Shown piece by piece: positions 44,979-53,754 of a stretch of DNA of 64,000 nt. The notes below the pieces were generated by a model. That model was not told where the DNA came from and searched no databases. It saw nothing but the letters and a program-made list of their open reading frames with translations. The first letter of the stretch is position 1. Each line of letters begins with the position of its first letter. The stretch spans positions 1 through 64,000 of the forward strand of contig NZ_FMWU01000018.1 in NCBI RefSeq assembly GCF_900103195.1, in the 5' to 3' direction. The translations under genes and the position numbers were made by a program. The DNA comes from Methylobacterium sp. UNC378MF (GTDB lineage: Bacteria > Pseudomonadota > Alphaproteobacteria > Rhizobiales > Beijerinckiaceae).

Positions 44979-45440
44979 ATGCGCCCGCTCTTTCACGGCC
45001 TCGCCCTCGGGCTGGCCCTTCTCGCCCTGGTACAGCCGGCGCTCGCCCGCTCGGCCCGGGAAGACATCGAGCCCGCCGAGGAGCGGATCTTCCCGTTCGA
45101 CGCGCAGATCCCCGGCTGTCAGGACCCGTCGGTGCTGGAGCGGGTCTCGACCAACTTCGCCGAGAAGGAGGCGAAGTTCTGGAACTCGTCGATGACGATC
45201 CTGTCCTTCGACAGAATCGAGCGGACCGCCTGGCGGCCCTGGGGCCTCGATACCTATCCGCGCCGGTTCTGCTCCGCGACCGTGACCACGTCCGACGGGG
45301 TCCGCCGCAAGGTCGATTACTCGGTGCGTGAGAGCCTCGGCATCATCGGGGCAACCTGGGGTGTCGAGTTCTGCGTCCACGGGCTCGACCGGGACCTCGC
45401 CTACGCCTACGCCACCGCCTGCCGGATGGCGCGTCCCTGA
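44979..45440 (+). CDS. Secreted hypothetical protein
   Basis: From the ATG at 44979 this 153-residue protein has a clear signal peptide (MRPLFHGLALGLALLALVQPALA) followed by a small domain with four cysteines (IPGCQDPS, RRFCSAT, EFCVHG, ATACRM), which could form two disulfides in the periplasm. DTYPRRFCSATVTTSDGVRRKVDY suggests a beta-rich fold. I do not recognise the family. An upstream in-frame ATG at 44946 would spoil the signal peptide. It ends 2 bp before the RNase T2 gene, so the two probably form an operon. Confidence 0.7.
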   Translation: MRPLFHGLALGLALLALVQPALARSAREDIEPAEERIFPFDAQIPGCQDPSVLERVSTNFAEKEAKFWNSSMTILSFDRIERTAWRPWGLDTYPRRFCSATVTTSDGVRRKVDYSVRESLGIIGATWGVEFCVHGLDRDLAYAYATACRMARP

Positions 45441-45442
45441 CC

Positions 45443-46117
45443 ATGCGCGGGTGCGCCGCCGGCCTCGCGGGCCTCCTCCTCGCCGGATTGGCCGCCGCGC
45501 CGGTCACCGCCCAGGATTACGGCGGCTTCGCCCGCCACGGCGCACCCGGCGACTTCGACTTCTACGTCCTCGCCCTGTCGTGGTCGCCGACCTACTGCGC
45601 GGGGTCTGGCGCCCGGCGGGACGACGTTCAGTGCGCTCCCGGTCGCGGCCTCGGCTTCGTCGTCCACGGCCTGTGGCCGCAATATGCGAGCGGCTACCCA
45701 CAGAACTGTTCGGCGGTGAACCGCGCGCCGACGCGGCAGGCCATGGAGGTTGCCGGGCAGGTCTATCCGAGCGAGGGGCTCGCCCGCTACGAGTGGCGCA
45801 AGCACGGCACCTGCTCGGGCCTCGATCCCGCCGCTTACTTCGCGGCCGCCCGCGCGGCGCGCCTCGCGGTGACGATCCCCGACGGGCTCAAGGGCGGCTC
45901 GCCGCCGCAGAGCCTGGCGCCGATCGAGATCGCGCGGCAGTTCGTGGCGGCCAATCGCGGCCTGCGCCCCGACATGATGGCAGTCACCTGCACCCGCGGG
46001 CAGCTGCAGGAGGTCCGTATCTGCTTCGGCAAGGATCTGCGCGGCTTCACTCCCTGCCCCGAAGTCGCGCGGGGCAATTGCCGGGCGCCCGAGGTGAGTC
46101 TCGACGCGGCCCGCTGA
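45443..46117 (+). CDS. Secreted ribonuclease T2
   Basis: This 224-residue enzyme has a signal peptide (to about residue 23), then LALSWSPTYCAG and both T2 catalytic segments: CAS I FVVHGLWPQ and CAS II YEWRKHGTCSG, which hold the two catalytic histidines and the glutamate. Cysteines around the motifs probably form the family disulfides. It would cleave RNA in the periplasm or outside the cell through a 2',3'-cyclic intermediate. It follows the secreted hypothetical gene directly. Confidence 0.92.
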   Translation: MRGCAAGLAGLLLAGLAAAPVTAQDYGGFARHGAPGDFDFYVLALSWSPTYCAGSGARRDDVQCAPGRGLGFVVHGLWPQYASGYPQNCSAVNRAPTRQAMEVAGQVYPSEGLARYEWRKHGTCSGLDPAAYFAAARAARLAVTIPDGLKGGSPPQSLAPIEIARQFVAANRGLRPDMMAVTCTRGQLQEVRICFGKDLRGFTPCPEVARGNCRAPEVSLDAAR

Positions 46118-46183
46118 GTTTTTTCGGTCTTTTCCGCGTCAGGTGCTGGACCCGGAGCGCGGGATCGGCTTGAGCGCGCTGCC

Positions 46184-47032
46184 ATGAACTATCGGCACGC
46201 CTTCCACGCCGGCAATCACGCCGACGTCCTCAAGCACCTCGTTCTGGCGCGGGTGCTCGACCACCTGCGCCTCAAGGACAAGGCGTTCCGGGTGCTGGAC
46301 GCCTTCGCGGGGCTCGGCGTCTACGATCTCGAGGCTGACGAGGCGGCCCGCACCGGCGAGTGGCGGGACGGCTGGGGCCGGATGGAGGCGCCCTTCGCGC
46401 CAGAGGTGGAGGCGCTGCTGGCGCCCTACCGGGCCGCGGTGGCCGCGGTGCGGGCGCGCCACGGCGCCACCGCCTATCCGGGCTCGCCGGCCGTGATTCG
46501 CGAGGCGCTGCGCCCCGGCGACAAGGGCGTGTTCGTCGAGCTGCACCCGGCGGACGCCGCGACGCTGCAGGGCCGGTACGCCCGCGATTCCCGCACCAAG
46601 GTGATGAACCTCGACGGCTGGACCGCGATCAATGCGCAGATCCCGCCGCCGGAGCGGCGCGGCCTCGTGCTGATCGACCCGCCCTACGAGGTACCCGGCG
46701 AGATCGAGCGCCTCGGCACCCATCTCGCCCGGGCGGTGGCGAAATGGCCGACGGGCCTGTTCCTGGCATGGTACCCGATCAAGGACGCCGCGGCGCTCGA
46801 CCGGATGGTCCGCGCCCTCGACGCCGCCCTGCCCCGCCCGGCCCTGCGGCTCGACCTGCTGATCGACCGGCCGGACGACCCGACGCGGCTGACCGGGAGC
46901 GGCCTGATCGTGGTCAACCCGCCCTGGCGCCTCGCCGAGGAGGCGGCGCTGTTCCTGCCGGCCCTCGCCGAACGCTTGGCCCGGAAGGAGTTCGGAGGGT
47001 TTCGCTGCGATCCGATCGGCCCGGTGGCCTGA
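46184..47032 (+). CDS. rlmJ: 23S rRNA (adenine-2030-N6)-methyltransferase RlmJ
   Basis: This 282-residue SAM-dependent methyltransferase starts MNYRHAFHAGNHADVLKH, the RlmJ signature, and carries LDAFAGLGVYDLEA for SAM binding and the catalytic DPPYE motif in VLIDPPYEVPGE. The family methylates A2030 in 23S rRNA helix 72. Length and motifs match the E. coli enzyme. Confidence 0.93.
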   Translation: MNYRHAFHAGNHADVLKHLVLARVLDHLRLKDKAFRVLDAFAGLGVYDLEADEAARTGEWRDGWGRMEAPFAPEVEALLAPYRAAVAAVRARHGATAYPGSPAVIREALRPGDKGVFVELHPADAATLQGRYARDSRTKVMNLDGWTAINAQIPPPERRGLVLIDPPYEVPGEIERLGTHLARAVAKWPTGLFLAWYPIKDAAALDRMVRALDAALPRPALRLDLLIDRPDDPTRLTGSGLIVVNPPWRLAEEAALFLPALAERLARKEFGGFRCDPIGPVA

Positions 47033-47255
47033 CACGACAGAATTGGCCCGCACCCGGTAAGCTGTTCAGGCTCCGGTTCAAGGAAAAGGCCGGTCCGCCA
47101 CGAAGAATGTGGCGGCAAAGTCACATTTCCGCATCGAACGTGTTCGGCGATACCGAACTGCCCAAAAATTATGCAATTGCTCTATGTTTGATTTTGTATC
47201 AATCGCGTCGCGATGTCAGCTTGGCCGTGAACGAACCCGAACGAGCTGCGACACC

Positions 47256-48533
47256 ATGCTGAAGCGATCCACCCTGGCCGGCTTGGCCACCGTGCTGCTG
47301 TCCTCGACCAGCATCCTCGCGGCCGATCTGTCGGCCCCGGCGCCGGTTCCGGTCGCGCCCCCCGCCGAGCCCTGCAAGGCCACGCTGCTCGGTCCGGCCT
47401 ACAGCGGCGTGATCAAGGCCAACCCGAACCCGAGCTGTTTCTCCGCGGGGCCGCTGGGCGACCTCTACGTGGGCGGCGCCATCACGGGCTATGGCTACAC
47501 GCAGTCCAACCCGTTCGCGTCGTTCTCGACTCCGGCGGCGCCCAACGATCGCGACCGCTCGGCCCGGTTCGATTTCTCGAACGTCCAGGGCATCATCCAG
47601 AAGCCCGAGGGCGCGTTCCAGTTCTACATCCAGGCCGGCGGCTACTCGATCCCGCAGCTCGGCTTCCCCACCCTCGGCACCTTCACCCAGACCGATCTCC
47701 TGTTCGGTCCGGTCCCGGTCGCCTTCGGCAAGATCCAGATCAACGATGAATGGTCGGTCCAGGGCGGCCGGATGTTCACCCTGATCGGCACCGAGCTGCT
47801 GTTCACCTACCAGAACCTGAACATCAACCGCGGCCTCCTGTTCGTGCAGGAGAACTTCATCAACCAGGGCGTGCAGGTCAATTACAGCAGCGGCCCGCTC
47901 TCGGTGTCGCTCGCGGGCACGGACGGCTTCTTCTCCAACGAGATCACGTGGTTCACCGGCAACGTCGCCTACAAGCTCGACGACTTCAACACGATCGGCG
48001 TCAACGGCGGCCTGAACGTCGGCCGGACCAACGCCCTCGACCGCAGCCCGCGCTACCAGTTCGCCACGCCGAATCTCCAGCAGAACAGCGGCATCTTCAA
48101 CATCAACTACACCTACGCGAACGGCCCCTGGATCATCTCGCCGTACTTCCAGTTCACCAACGTCGAGCGTGACCTGCGCGTCGGCATCGCCAATTCGGCC
48201 TCGACCTATGGCGGCGCGCTGCTGGCGGCCTACTCGTTCACCGACAATTTCTCCCTGGCCGGCCGCGTCGAGTACACCGAGCAGACCGGCGTCCGCGGTT
48301 CGGGCGGAACCAACCTGCTGGGCTTCGGCGCGGGCAGCAACGCCTTCTCGGTCACCGTGACGCCGACCTTCACCTTCGACCGCTACTTCTTCCGGGTGGA
48401 ATACGCCCATGTCGAACTCGGCGGCATCACCCGCGGCAATCTCGCGGAGGGCACGCTTGGCACCGGCTTCGGCCGTACCGGCAACCGCACCTCGCAGGAT
48501 CGCTACATGGTCGAGACCGGCATCACCTTCTGA
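47256..48533 (+). CDS. Outer-membrane beta-barrel porin-like protein
   Basis: This 425-residue protein has a signal peptide ending near SILAAD, a short Pro-rich linker and then alternating amphipathic strands throughout, ending YMVETGITF with a terminal phenylalanine as expected for BAM-dependent insertion. LGDLYVGGAITGYGYTQ, SVQGGRMFTLIGTELLFTYQ and FRVEYAHVELGGITRG suggest the OmpL-like/BBP2 barrel group rather than a classical porin. The open frame begins at 47109, but the Met at 47256 gives the signal peptide. A strong terminator follows the stop. Confidence 0.82.
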   Translation: MLKRSTLAGLATVLLSSTSILAADLSAPAPVPVAPPAEPCKATLLGPAYSGVIKANPNPSCFSAGPLGDLYVGGAITGYGYTQSNPFASFSTPAAPNDRDRSARFDFSNVQGIIQKPEGAFQFYIQAGGYSIPQLGFPTLGTFTQTDLLFGPVPVAFGKIQINDEWSVQGGRMFTLIGTELLFTYQNLNINRGLLFVQENFINQGVQVNYSSGPLSVSLAGTDGFFSNEITWFTGNVAYKLDDFNTIGVNGGLNVGRTNALDRSPRYQFATPNLQQNSGIFNINYTYANGPWIISPYFQFTNVERDLRVGIANSASTYGGALLAAYSFTDNFSLAGRVEYTEQTGVRGSGGTNLLGFGAGSNAFSVTVTPTFTFDRYFFRVEYAHVELGGITRGNLAEGTLGTGFGRTGNRTSQDRYMVETGITF

Positions 48534-48545
48534 TCAGACCGATCA

Positions 48546-48603
48546 GTCCGGTTCGAAGAACCGGACTTCCGCAAGCCCCCGGCCTCAGGTCCGGGGGTTT
48601 TTT
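48546..48603 (+). terminator. Double hairpin terminator after the porin gene
   Basis: A perfect 9-bp hairpin (GTCCGGTTC-GAA-GAACCGGAC, 48546-48566) is followed by a second one, CCCCCGG...CCGGGGG (48576-48597), and then six T residues. The second is a textbook intrinsic terminator. Confidence 0.88.
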
Positions 48604-48809
48604 AATTGCTTGATCGGAAAATTCGGGCCTTGCGAGCCGTTTCTGGCGGATATTTGCAGTATTGATGGTGATAAACATGTGATTTGTTGTGATGAATGGC
48701 TTGAATGAGCTTCGGCGCTATTCGGATCCTCATGTCGAGGGCCTGCACTTGCGGGGATTCGGGCCGTATAAAGCGACGCCGGGCTTGCCCGCCGACGGGG
48801 ATCTTTCGG

Positions 48810-49079
48810 ATGGCTTCGATCGAGGCGCTGGCGGCGACGCTGAGGAGTCTCGCCGCGCCTGGAATGACGCCGAAGGCGTTGCGTGCCGCCCTTAGGGAGA
48901 AGCATCCCGACGCGTCCAGGAAGGACGTGGTGCGGGCAGCCTTCTGCGCCCTGTTCGCGGCGCATCCCCGAGACGGCGGCGGCCTCAACGAGCTGCACAG
49001 TTTCGCGCTGGCGGAGCGCTTACCCGACGACGAGACGTCCTTCGCATTCGGCCCACGACGCACGAAGGCGCGCCGCTAG
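48810..49079 (+). CDS. Small hypothetical protein
   Basis: This 89-residue protein starts MASIEALAATLRSLAAPGM at 48810, with a ggggat stretch upstream. It contains PKALRAALREKHPDASRKDVVRAAFCALFAAH, a predicted helical and basic region, and no signal peptide. I recognise no domain, although small helical proteins of this kind are common in Methylobacterium. The frame extends to 48705 but the upstream part is Arg/Cys-rich and unlikely to be translated. Confidence 0.5.
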   Translation: MASIEALAATLRSLAAPGMTPKALRAALREKHPDASRKDVVRAAFCALFAAHPRDGGGLNELHSFALAERLPDDETSFAFGPRRTKARR

Positions 49080-49124
49080 GGGTGCATGAGGAAGGCAGCG
49101 CAGAGTCCGGCCGCCCGTCGAGAC

Positions 49125-49664
49125 TCAGTCGCGTCTGAGCAGGCGGCGGCCCGGCCGGTGACCCTCCTCGCCCGTGTCGCGAAAGCCTAGCTTCTCCAGC
49201 AAGCCCCAGGACGCCACGTTGGTGGGGCGACACTCCGCCACGATAAGCCGCGCCGGGAAGCGTTCGCCGAGAAGATCAAGGATCGCCGAAACAGCCTCAT
49301 AGGCGAAGCCACGCCCGCGGGCGGCACCGCCGACCCAATATCCGATCTCGATCGTCCCGGCGCCGCGCAGATGCGTGCCGACGACCCCGGCGAGCGCGCG
49401 CGAGGCCGCATCGGGGACGCCGTCGCGGGTCCATGCGCCGAGGAAGCAATCCCGGCCTCGCCCACAACTGCGAATCAGGTCTTCTGCATCCTGCAGCGTG
49501 AACGGCGTCGGCAGGAAATCCACCGCCGCGGTGATCGCCGGATCGTCGGTGAGTTGGCGCAGGGCCGGTGCATCCGTGACCTGGAGGGGGGCAATTGCGA
49601 GACGCGCGGTCTCGATCCGGGGAAGGTCGGCAAGGGTGTCGCGCGCGCCGCGGATGGTAAACAT
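49125..49664 (-). CDS. GNAT family N-acetyltransferase
   Basis: This 179-residue protein of the RimJ/RimL-like group has RIETARLAIAPLQVTDAPALRQL at the N-terminus, GTIEIGYWVGGAARGRGFAYEAV with the acetyl-CoA-binding R/Q-x-x-G-x-A loop (RGRGFA) and VAECRPTNVASWGLLEKLGF near the C-terminus. The likely reaction is acetyl transfer to an amine; the acceptor is unknown. The start at MFTIRGARD fits the fold; the open frame continues to 49778. Confidence 0.82.
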   Translation of the reverse strand: MFTIRGARDTLADLPRIETARLAIAPLQVTDAPALRQLTDDPAITAAVDFLPTPFTLQDAEDLIRSCGRGRDCFLGAWTRDGVPDAASRALAGVVGTHLRGAGTIEIGYWVGGAARGRGFAYEAVSAILDLLGERFPARLIVAECRPTNVASWGLLEKLGFRDTGEEGHRPGRRLLRRD

Positions 49665-49855
49665 GCCTTCGATGTGGTGTGCCGGCCGATTACGAAAAGG
49701 GACGAACCCGCCCGCGAGATTCATCCCCGACGCGGCGCGAAAACCGCCGGCATACCTTCGCCTCACGGTCGCAGACATGCTGAACGGGAACGGTTGCTTA
49801 ACCTGAATCCGTCTTCATTGGCGCATCAGGTTGCGTCAGGCAAACGGGTGCGTCG

Positions 49856-51325
49856 ATGCGGGTGCGCGGTACGGGTCAGATGTTGCGGACGCTGTCGCGC
49901 GTCGCGCTCATCGGCATCATCGGCGGGGCGGCCGCCGCCTGTTCGTCGGACGCATCGCGTCTGACCAACCCGTTCTCGAACCCGTTCGATTCGGAGCCCT
50001 CCGCCACCGGCAGCTTGCCGGACGGAAGCCTGAAATCCGTGCCGCCGGTCCGGACGGGCCGCATCCAGTCGGAGGCGCTGGGCGCGCCCGGCGCCGCACG
50101 CCCGGCCGCGGCCGCGACGCCGGTTCAGACCAACGCCGCCGCTCCCGCGGCCCGCGTCGCCTCGACCGGCAAGGTCGGCTGGAGCGCCGAGGGTGGGACT
50201 CAGATCACCGTGTCGCGCAATGACAGCCTGAACCAGATGTCGACCCGCTTCGGCGTGCCCGCCTCGGCGATCCTGGCTGCCAACGGCCTGTCCAGCGCGA
50301 ACCAGATCACGCCAGGCCGTCAGATCGTGATCCCGGTCTACAACGCCTCCGGCCTGAATCCCGCCGCGGCCCCGATGTCAGCCCGGCCCGCCCGGGCCGC
50401 CGAGGAGAAGCGTGAGGACGCCAAGCAGGTCGAGAGCAAGATCGCGACGAAGCGCGAGGAGGCCAAGGAGGTCGCCCAGAAGCTCGCCGAGGCGAAGGCC
50501 GCCAAGGAATCTGCGCTGAAGGCTGCCGCTGCCGAGAAGGAGGCCGAGCGCAAGGAGGCCCTCGCCCGCGACGCCGCCGCCCGCAAGCTCGCCGACACCA
50601 AGACCCGCAAGGAGGCCGCCCTGAAGGAGGGTGAGAAGCCGAAGCACGTGCGCCCCGGGCAGGTTGCCAAGGCGGACGAGAAGAAGGCGGATCCGAAGGC
50701 TGAGGCGAAAGCGAAGGCCGAAGCGAAGGCCCAGGACGCCAGGGCTGAGTCGAAGGCCGCCGCGAAGGCGGAGGCTGCCCAGAAGCTCGCCGAGGCGAAG
50801 GCCGCTAAGGAGGCCTCCAAGGAGGCCGCGCAGAAGGCCGCCGCTGCCGAGAAAGTGGAGAAGGTTGCCGCCAAGGAGACACCGAAGCCGGCTGCTGTCG
50901 CGGCCGCCACTCCGGCCAAATCCGAGCCGGCCGCGACCGGCTCGGTCGCCGAGGCTTCGGAGAGCTTCCGCTGGCCCGCCAAGGGCCGGGTGATCTCCGG
51001 TTACGGCAGTTCCGGCAACGAGGGCATCAACATCGCTGTGCCGGAAGGCACGCCCGTCAAGGCGGCCGAGGAGGGCACGGTCGCCTATGCCGGCTCCGAC
51101 GTGAAGGGTTACGGCAAGCTTGTCCTGGTGCGGCACGCCAATGGCTACGTCTCGGCCTACGCCCATAACGGCGAGATCGACGTGAAGCCCGGCGACAAGG
51201 TCAAGCGCGGCCAGACGATCGCGAAGTCTGGAGCCTCCGGCAACGTGACCTCGCCGCAGTTGCACTTCGAGATCCGCAAGGGCGGCTCGCCTGTCGATCC
51301 GATGTCGCAGCTCGCCAGCAACTGA
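49856..51325 (+). CDS. LysM/LytM-domain (M23) cell-envelope lipoprotein, probably non-catalytic
   Basis: This 489-residue protein has a lipoprotein signal (GGAAAACSSD, likely C29), a LysM peptidoglycan-binding domain at about 116-162, a long Ala/Lys/Glu helical region at 183-340 and a C-terminal LytM/M23 domain at 370-485. The M23 Zn motif HxGxD is replaced by N388-E-G-I-N392, although H437 and H470 remain, so it is probably an activator of cell-wall amidases of the NlpD/EnvC/DipM type rather than a peptidase. A terminator follows. An ATG at 49880 is an alternative start. Confidence 0.85.
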   Translation: MRVRGTGQMLRTLSRVALIGIIGGAAAACSSDASRLTNPFSNPFDSEPSATGSLPDGSLKSVPPVRTGRIQSEALGAPGAARPAAAATPVQTNAAAPAARVASTGKVGWSAEGGTQITVSRNDSLNQMSTRFGVPASAILAANGLSSANQITPGRQIVIPVYNASGLNPAAAPMSARPARAAEEKREDAKQVESKIATKREEAKEVAQKLAEAKAAKESALKAAAAEKEAERKEALARDAAARKLADTKTRKEAALKEGEKPKHVRPGQVAKADEKKADPKAEAKAKAEAKAQDARAESKAAAKAEAAQKLAEAKAAKEASKEAAQKAAAAEKVEKVAAKETPKPAAVAAATPAKSEPAATGSVAEASESFRWPAKGRVISGYGSSGNEGINIAVPEGTPVKAAEEGTVAYAGSDVKGYGKLVLVRHANGYVSAYAHNGEIDVKPGDKVKRGQTIAKSGASGNVTSPQLHFEIRKGGSPVDPMSQLASN

Positions 51326-51349
51326 GCGGCACTTCCAGTCTGATGTGAG

Positions 51350-51377
51350 CGGCGGTCCTAGATGGGGCCGCCGTTTT
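51350..51377 (+). terminator. Terminator after the LytM-domain gene
   Basis: The stem CGGCGG(t)CC / GGCCGCCG around a short loop is followed by TTTT and lies 24 bp beyond the stop. Confidence 0.65.
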
Positions 51378-51449
51378 CGCGTTGCGACCGCAGGTTGAAG
51401 CCTGCCGATCGCGCCGCGTGCAAGACCACGAGTGCCGTAACGTCGCCGT

Positions 51450-51791
51450 CTAGGCCTTCGGCTCCTGGAGCGTCCCGTCCGGGCTGTGATGGTCCACGGT
51501 CTCAGGCAGCGCCTGCGCCAGGGTCGGGAACAGCTGGTCCATCGGGATGCCGAGCTTCTGCGCCATCTGGCGCACCTGCTCGTTGTCGAGGACCTTGCGC
51601 AGGTCCTCGGCGGTGATCGGCTCGTTCGGCCCGCGACCGAGCCAGGAACTGACCTGGTTCTCGTAGCCCGATCGCCGGAGCTGATCGAGCAGCGCGTTGA
51701 GCCCGCCGGGCAGGACCTGCTGGATCACGCCCGGCAGCGCCTTGAGCGCGATCTGCCCCAGCGAGCCGCCGAGAGAGTTGAGCAGGCTCAT
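51450..51791 (-). CDS. YidB/DUF937 family protein
   Basis: This 113-residue protein starts MSLLNSLGGSLGQIALKALPGV, with a gggggatt ribosome-binding stretch upstream. It shows the DUF937 pattern VLPGGLNALLDQLRRSGYENQVSSWLG followed by EPITAEDLRKVLDNEQVRQMAQKLGI. The function of the family is unknown. A related protein is encoded 430 bp upstream on the same strand. It has no signal peptide. Confidence 0.82.
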   Translation of the reverse strand: MSLLNSLGGSLGQIALKALPGVIQQVLPGGLNALLDQLRRSGYENQVSSWLGRGPNEPITAEDLRKVLDNEQVRQMAQKLGIPMDQLFPTLAQALPETVDHHSPDGTLQEPKA

Positions 51792-52221
51792 GAAATCCCC
51801 CGTCGGATCGTCGACCGGTGGGATTCGAGGGCGATGTCCGGGAAGGAGGAGGGCCGGCGGTCTGCTGCGCGACCGCGCCAGCCGCAATTCGGTCGACAGC
51901 CGCGAGCTCTGGCGCGCCAAGCGACCCCGGATATCGATCGAAGGCCGGCGGTCATGAGGTCCCTGGCTCAGTCATTCGTGCTCGTGATCACGGCCGGCGC
52001 GACCCTGGCGTTGCCGGCTTTCAGCGCGGCGCATTCGCCGGAGCGCCCCCTCGCGGCCGCCGTGTTCCTGCGGCCGCTCTGCTGCAGGTGCCCGCATTGT
52101 AGGGGTATTTGCCCCAAAAACGGTCAACCCGCGTGATGCCGCTCTACGAAGCAGGTCTGCTGTCTAAGCTGCGCAACAGTACCACCCTGATGTGACGCGT
52201 CGGCCCGTCGGGCTCGGCCGA
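51792..52221. other. Gap between the two YidB-family genes
   Basis: This 430-bp gap holds one small candidate gene on the plus strand (51954-52136) and otherwise nothing that I recognise. No terminator with a clear U-run is present on either strand. Confidence 0.4.
51954..52136 (+). CDS. Candidate small secreted Cys-rich protein
   Basis: This 60-codon frame opens with a plausible signal peptide (MRSLAQSFVLVITAGATLALPAFSA) and ends in a cysteine-rich segment with CCRCPHCRGIC. The signal-like N-terminus and clustered cysteines argue for a real product; the absence of a strong ribosome binding site and of any known family argues against. It is antisense to nothing and lies between convergent or parallel YidB genes. 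Confidence 0.28.
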   Translation: MRSLAQSFVLVITAGATLALPAFSAAHSPERPLAAAVFLRPLCCRCPHCRGICPKNGQPA

Positions 52222-52614
52222 TCAGCGGACCTGCGTGCTGAAATTCGGCTGCGGCATCAGGCGCCCGTTCTCGCTCTGGTCCGCGACCGCGGCCGGCAGA
52301 AATTCCGCGAGCACCGTGGGAACCCGACCCTCCGGAACGCTCAGATCATAGGCGAGGCGCTCGGTCACGCCGTCCGGCAGGCAGGCGGCGAGCGCGGCGG
52401 CCGGCACCGCCTGCCGCTCGCCACCCGAGAGCCAGGACTCCACCGCGGCGCCATGGCCGGCCTGGCGCAGGCTGTCGAGAAAGGCAGCAAGGCCGCCGGG
52501 ATGAAACTTCGCCATGGATAGGGCGAGCTTGCCGCTGCCGGTCTCTTCGAGGACCCGATCGGCCGCCGCAACCACATCACCGATCAGGTTCTTCGCACCG
52601 TCGAGCAGATTCAT
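52222..52614 (-). CDS. YidB/DUF937-like protein, diverged copy
   Basis: This 130-residue protein starts MNLLDGAKNLIGDVVAAADRV with gtggag 6 bp upstream. FHPGGLAAFLDSLRQAGHGAAVESWLSGGERQ parallels the conserved segment of the YidB protein encoded downstream. The C-terminal half is Ala-rich with LPDGVTERLAYDLSVPEGRV. I regard it as a diverged member of the same family; its function is unknown. It diverges from the alpha/beta hydrolase gene. Confidence 0.7.
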   Translation of the reverse strand: MNLLDGAKNLIGDVVAAADRVLEETGSGKLALSMAKFHPGGLAAFLDSLRQAGHGAAVESWLSGGERQAVPAAALAACLPDGVTERLAYDLSVPEGRVPTVLAEFLPAAVADQSENGRLMPQPNFSTQVR

Positions 52615-52740
52615 GTTTCTCCACCGTCGCGCCTCTTCGACGCACGATGAAGTCGGGCGCGGACCCGCGGCGGCAAGCGCATGCGGCATTTGCGCGGCAA
52701 ACCCGGTAAGCTCGCAGCGTCACGAATCCGAGAGCCATTC

Positions 52741-53622
52741 ATGAAGCGCGTGCGGGCCGGCGTCCTGGAGGTTGCCTATCTGGAGATTGGGCCGCCCGAC
52801 GGGCCGCCCGCGGTGCTGCTCCATGGCTTCCCCTACGATGTCCATGCCTGCGAAACCGCGGCCGCGCAGCTCGCCGCCGACGGGGTCCGCTGCCTCGTCC
52901 CGTCCCTGCGTGGCTACGGCGCAACGCGATTCCTGGACCCCGCCACGCCGCGCTCCGGAGAGCAGGCGGCGCTCGGCGCCGATCTTCTTGCCTTCCTTGA
53001 TGCCCTTGGCGTCGAGCGGGCCGTGCTCGCCGGCTACGATTGGGGCGGCCGGGCCGCCTGCGTGGCGGCGGCGCTCTGGCCAGAACGAGCCCGCGGGCTC
53101 GTGAGCTGCGGCGTCGGCTACAACATCCAGAACATTCCGGCCGCGGGGCGGCCCGCCGCGCCGGAGAACGAGCACCGTCTCTGGTACCAGTACTACCTCC
53201 ACGGTGCGCGCGGCCGCGCTGGCCTCGCCGAGAACCGGGACGCCTTCTGCCGCCTGCTCTGGCAGCTCTGGTCGCCAACCTGGGCGTTCGACGCGGAGAC
53301 CTTCGCGCGGACCGCCGGCGCCTTCGACAATCCCGACTTCGTCGACGTGGTGGTGCATTCCTACCGCCACCGCTTCGGGCTCGTGCCGGGCGATCCGGCG
53401 CTGGTGGAGATCGAGGCGCGGCTGGCGGCCCAGCCGACGATTGCCGTGCCGTCGATCGTGCTGCTCGGCGCCGACGACGGCGTCGCGCCGCCGTCCGCGG
53501 CCGACACGGAGGCCCGCCACTTTACCGGTCCGTACCGGCGTGAGATCGTCGCGGGGGTGGGCCACAACTTTCCCCAGGAGGCACCCGACGCCTTCGCGGC
53601 GGCGGTGCGCGCCCTGCTGTGA
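52741..53622 (+). CDS. Alpha/beta hydrolase with Asp nucleophile
   Basis: This 293-residue hydrolase has the oxyanion segment VLLHGFPYD, the strand RCLVPSLRGYGAT, the nucleophile elbow AGYDWGGR (Asp in the GxDxGG motif, as in haloalkane dehalogenases and epoxide hydrolases) and the catalytic histidine in GVGHNFPQE. LLGADDGVAPP carries the likely acid residue. The substrate is unknown. The ATG at 52741 fits the family better than the open frame from 52681. Confidence 0.88.
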   Translation: MKRVRAGVLEVAYLEIGPPDGPPAVLLHGFPYDVHACETAAAQLAADGVRCLVPSLRGYGATRFLDPATPRSGEQAALGADLLAFLDALGVERAVLAGYDWGGRAACVAAALWPERARGLVSCGVGYNIQNIPAAGRPAAPENEHRLWYQYYLHGARGRAGLAENRDAFCRLLWQLWSPTWAFDAETFARTAGAFDNPDFVDVVVHSYRHRFGLVPGDPALVEIEARLAAQPTIAVPSIVLLGADDGVAPPSAADTEARHFTGPYRREIVAGVGHNFPQEAPDAFAAAVRALL

Positions 53623-53754
53623 CGCCGCCGCCGATGCCCGTCGCTTCGACGTTGCTTTCGGGAAGCCCCTGGCTATAGTCCGCGCGCTTTTCGACAGGTC
53701 TGCCCACGCCGAAAACCGGCGGCAGGCCCGATCGCCATTTGCAGGAGACGCTCG

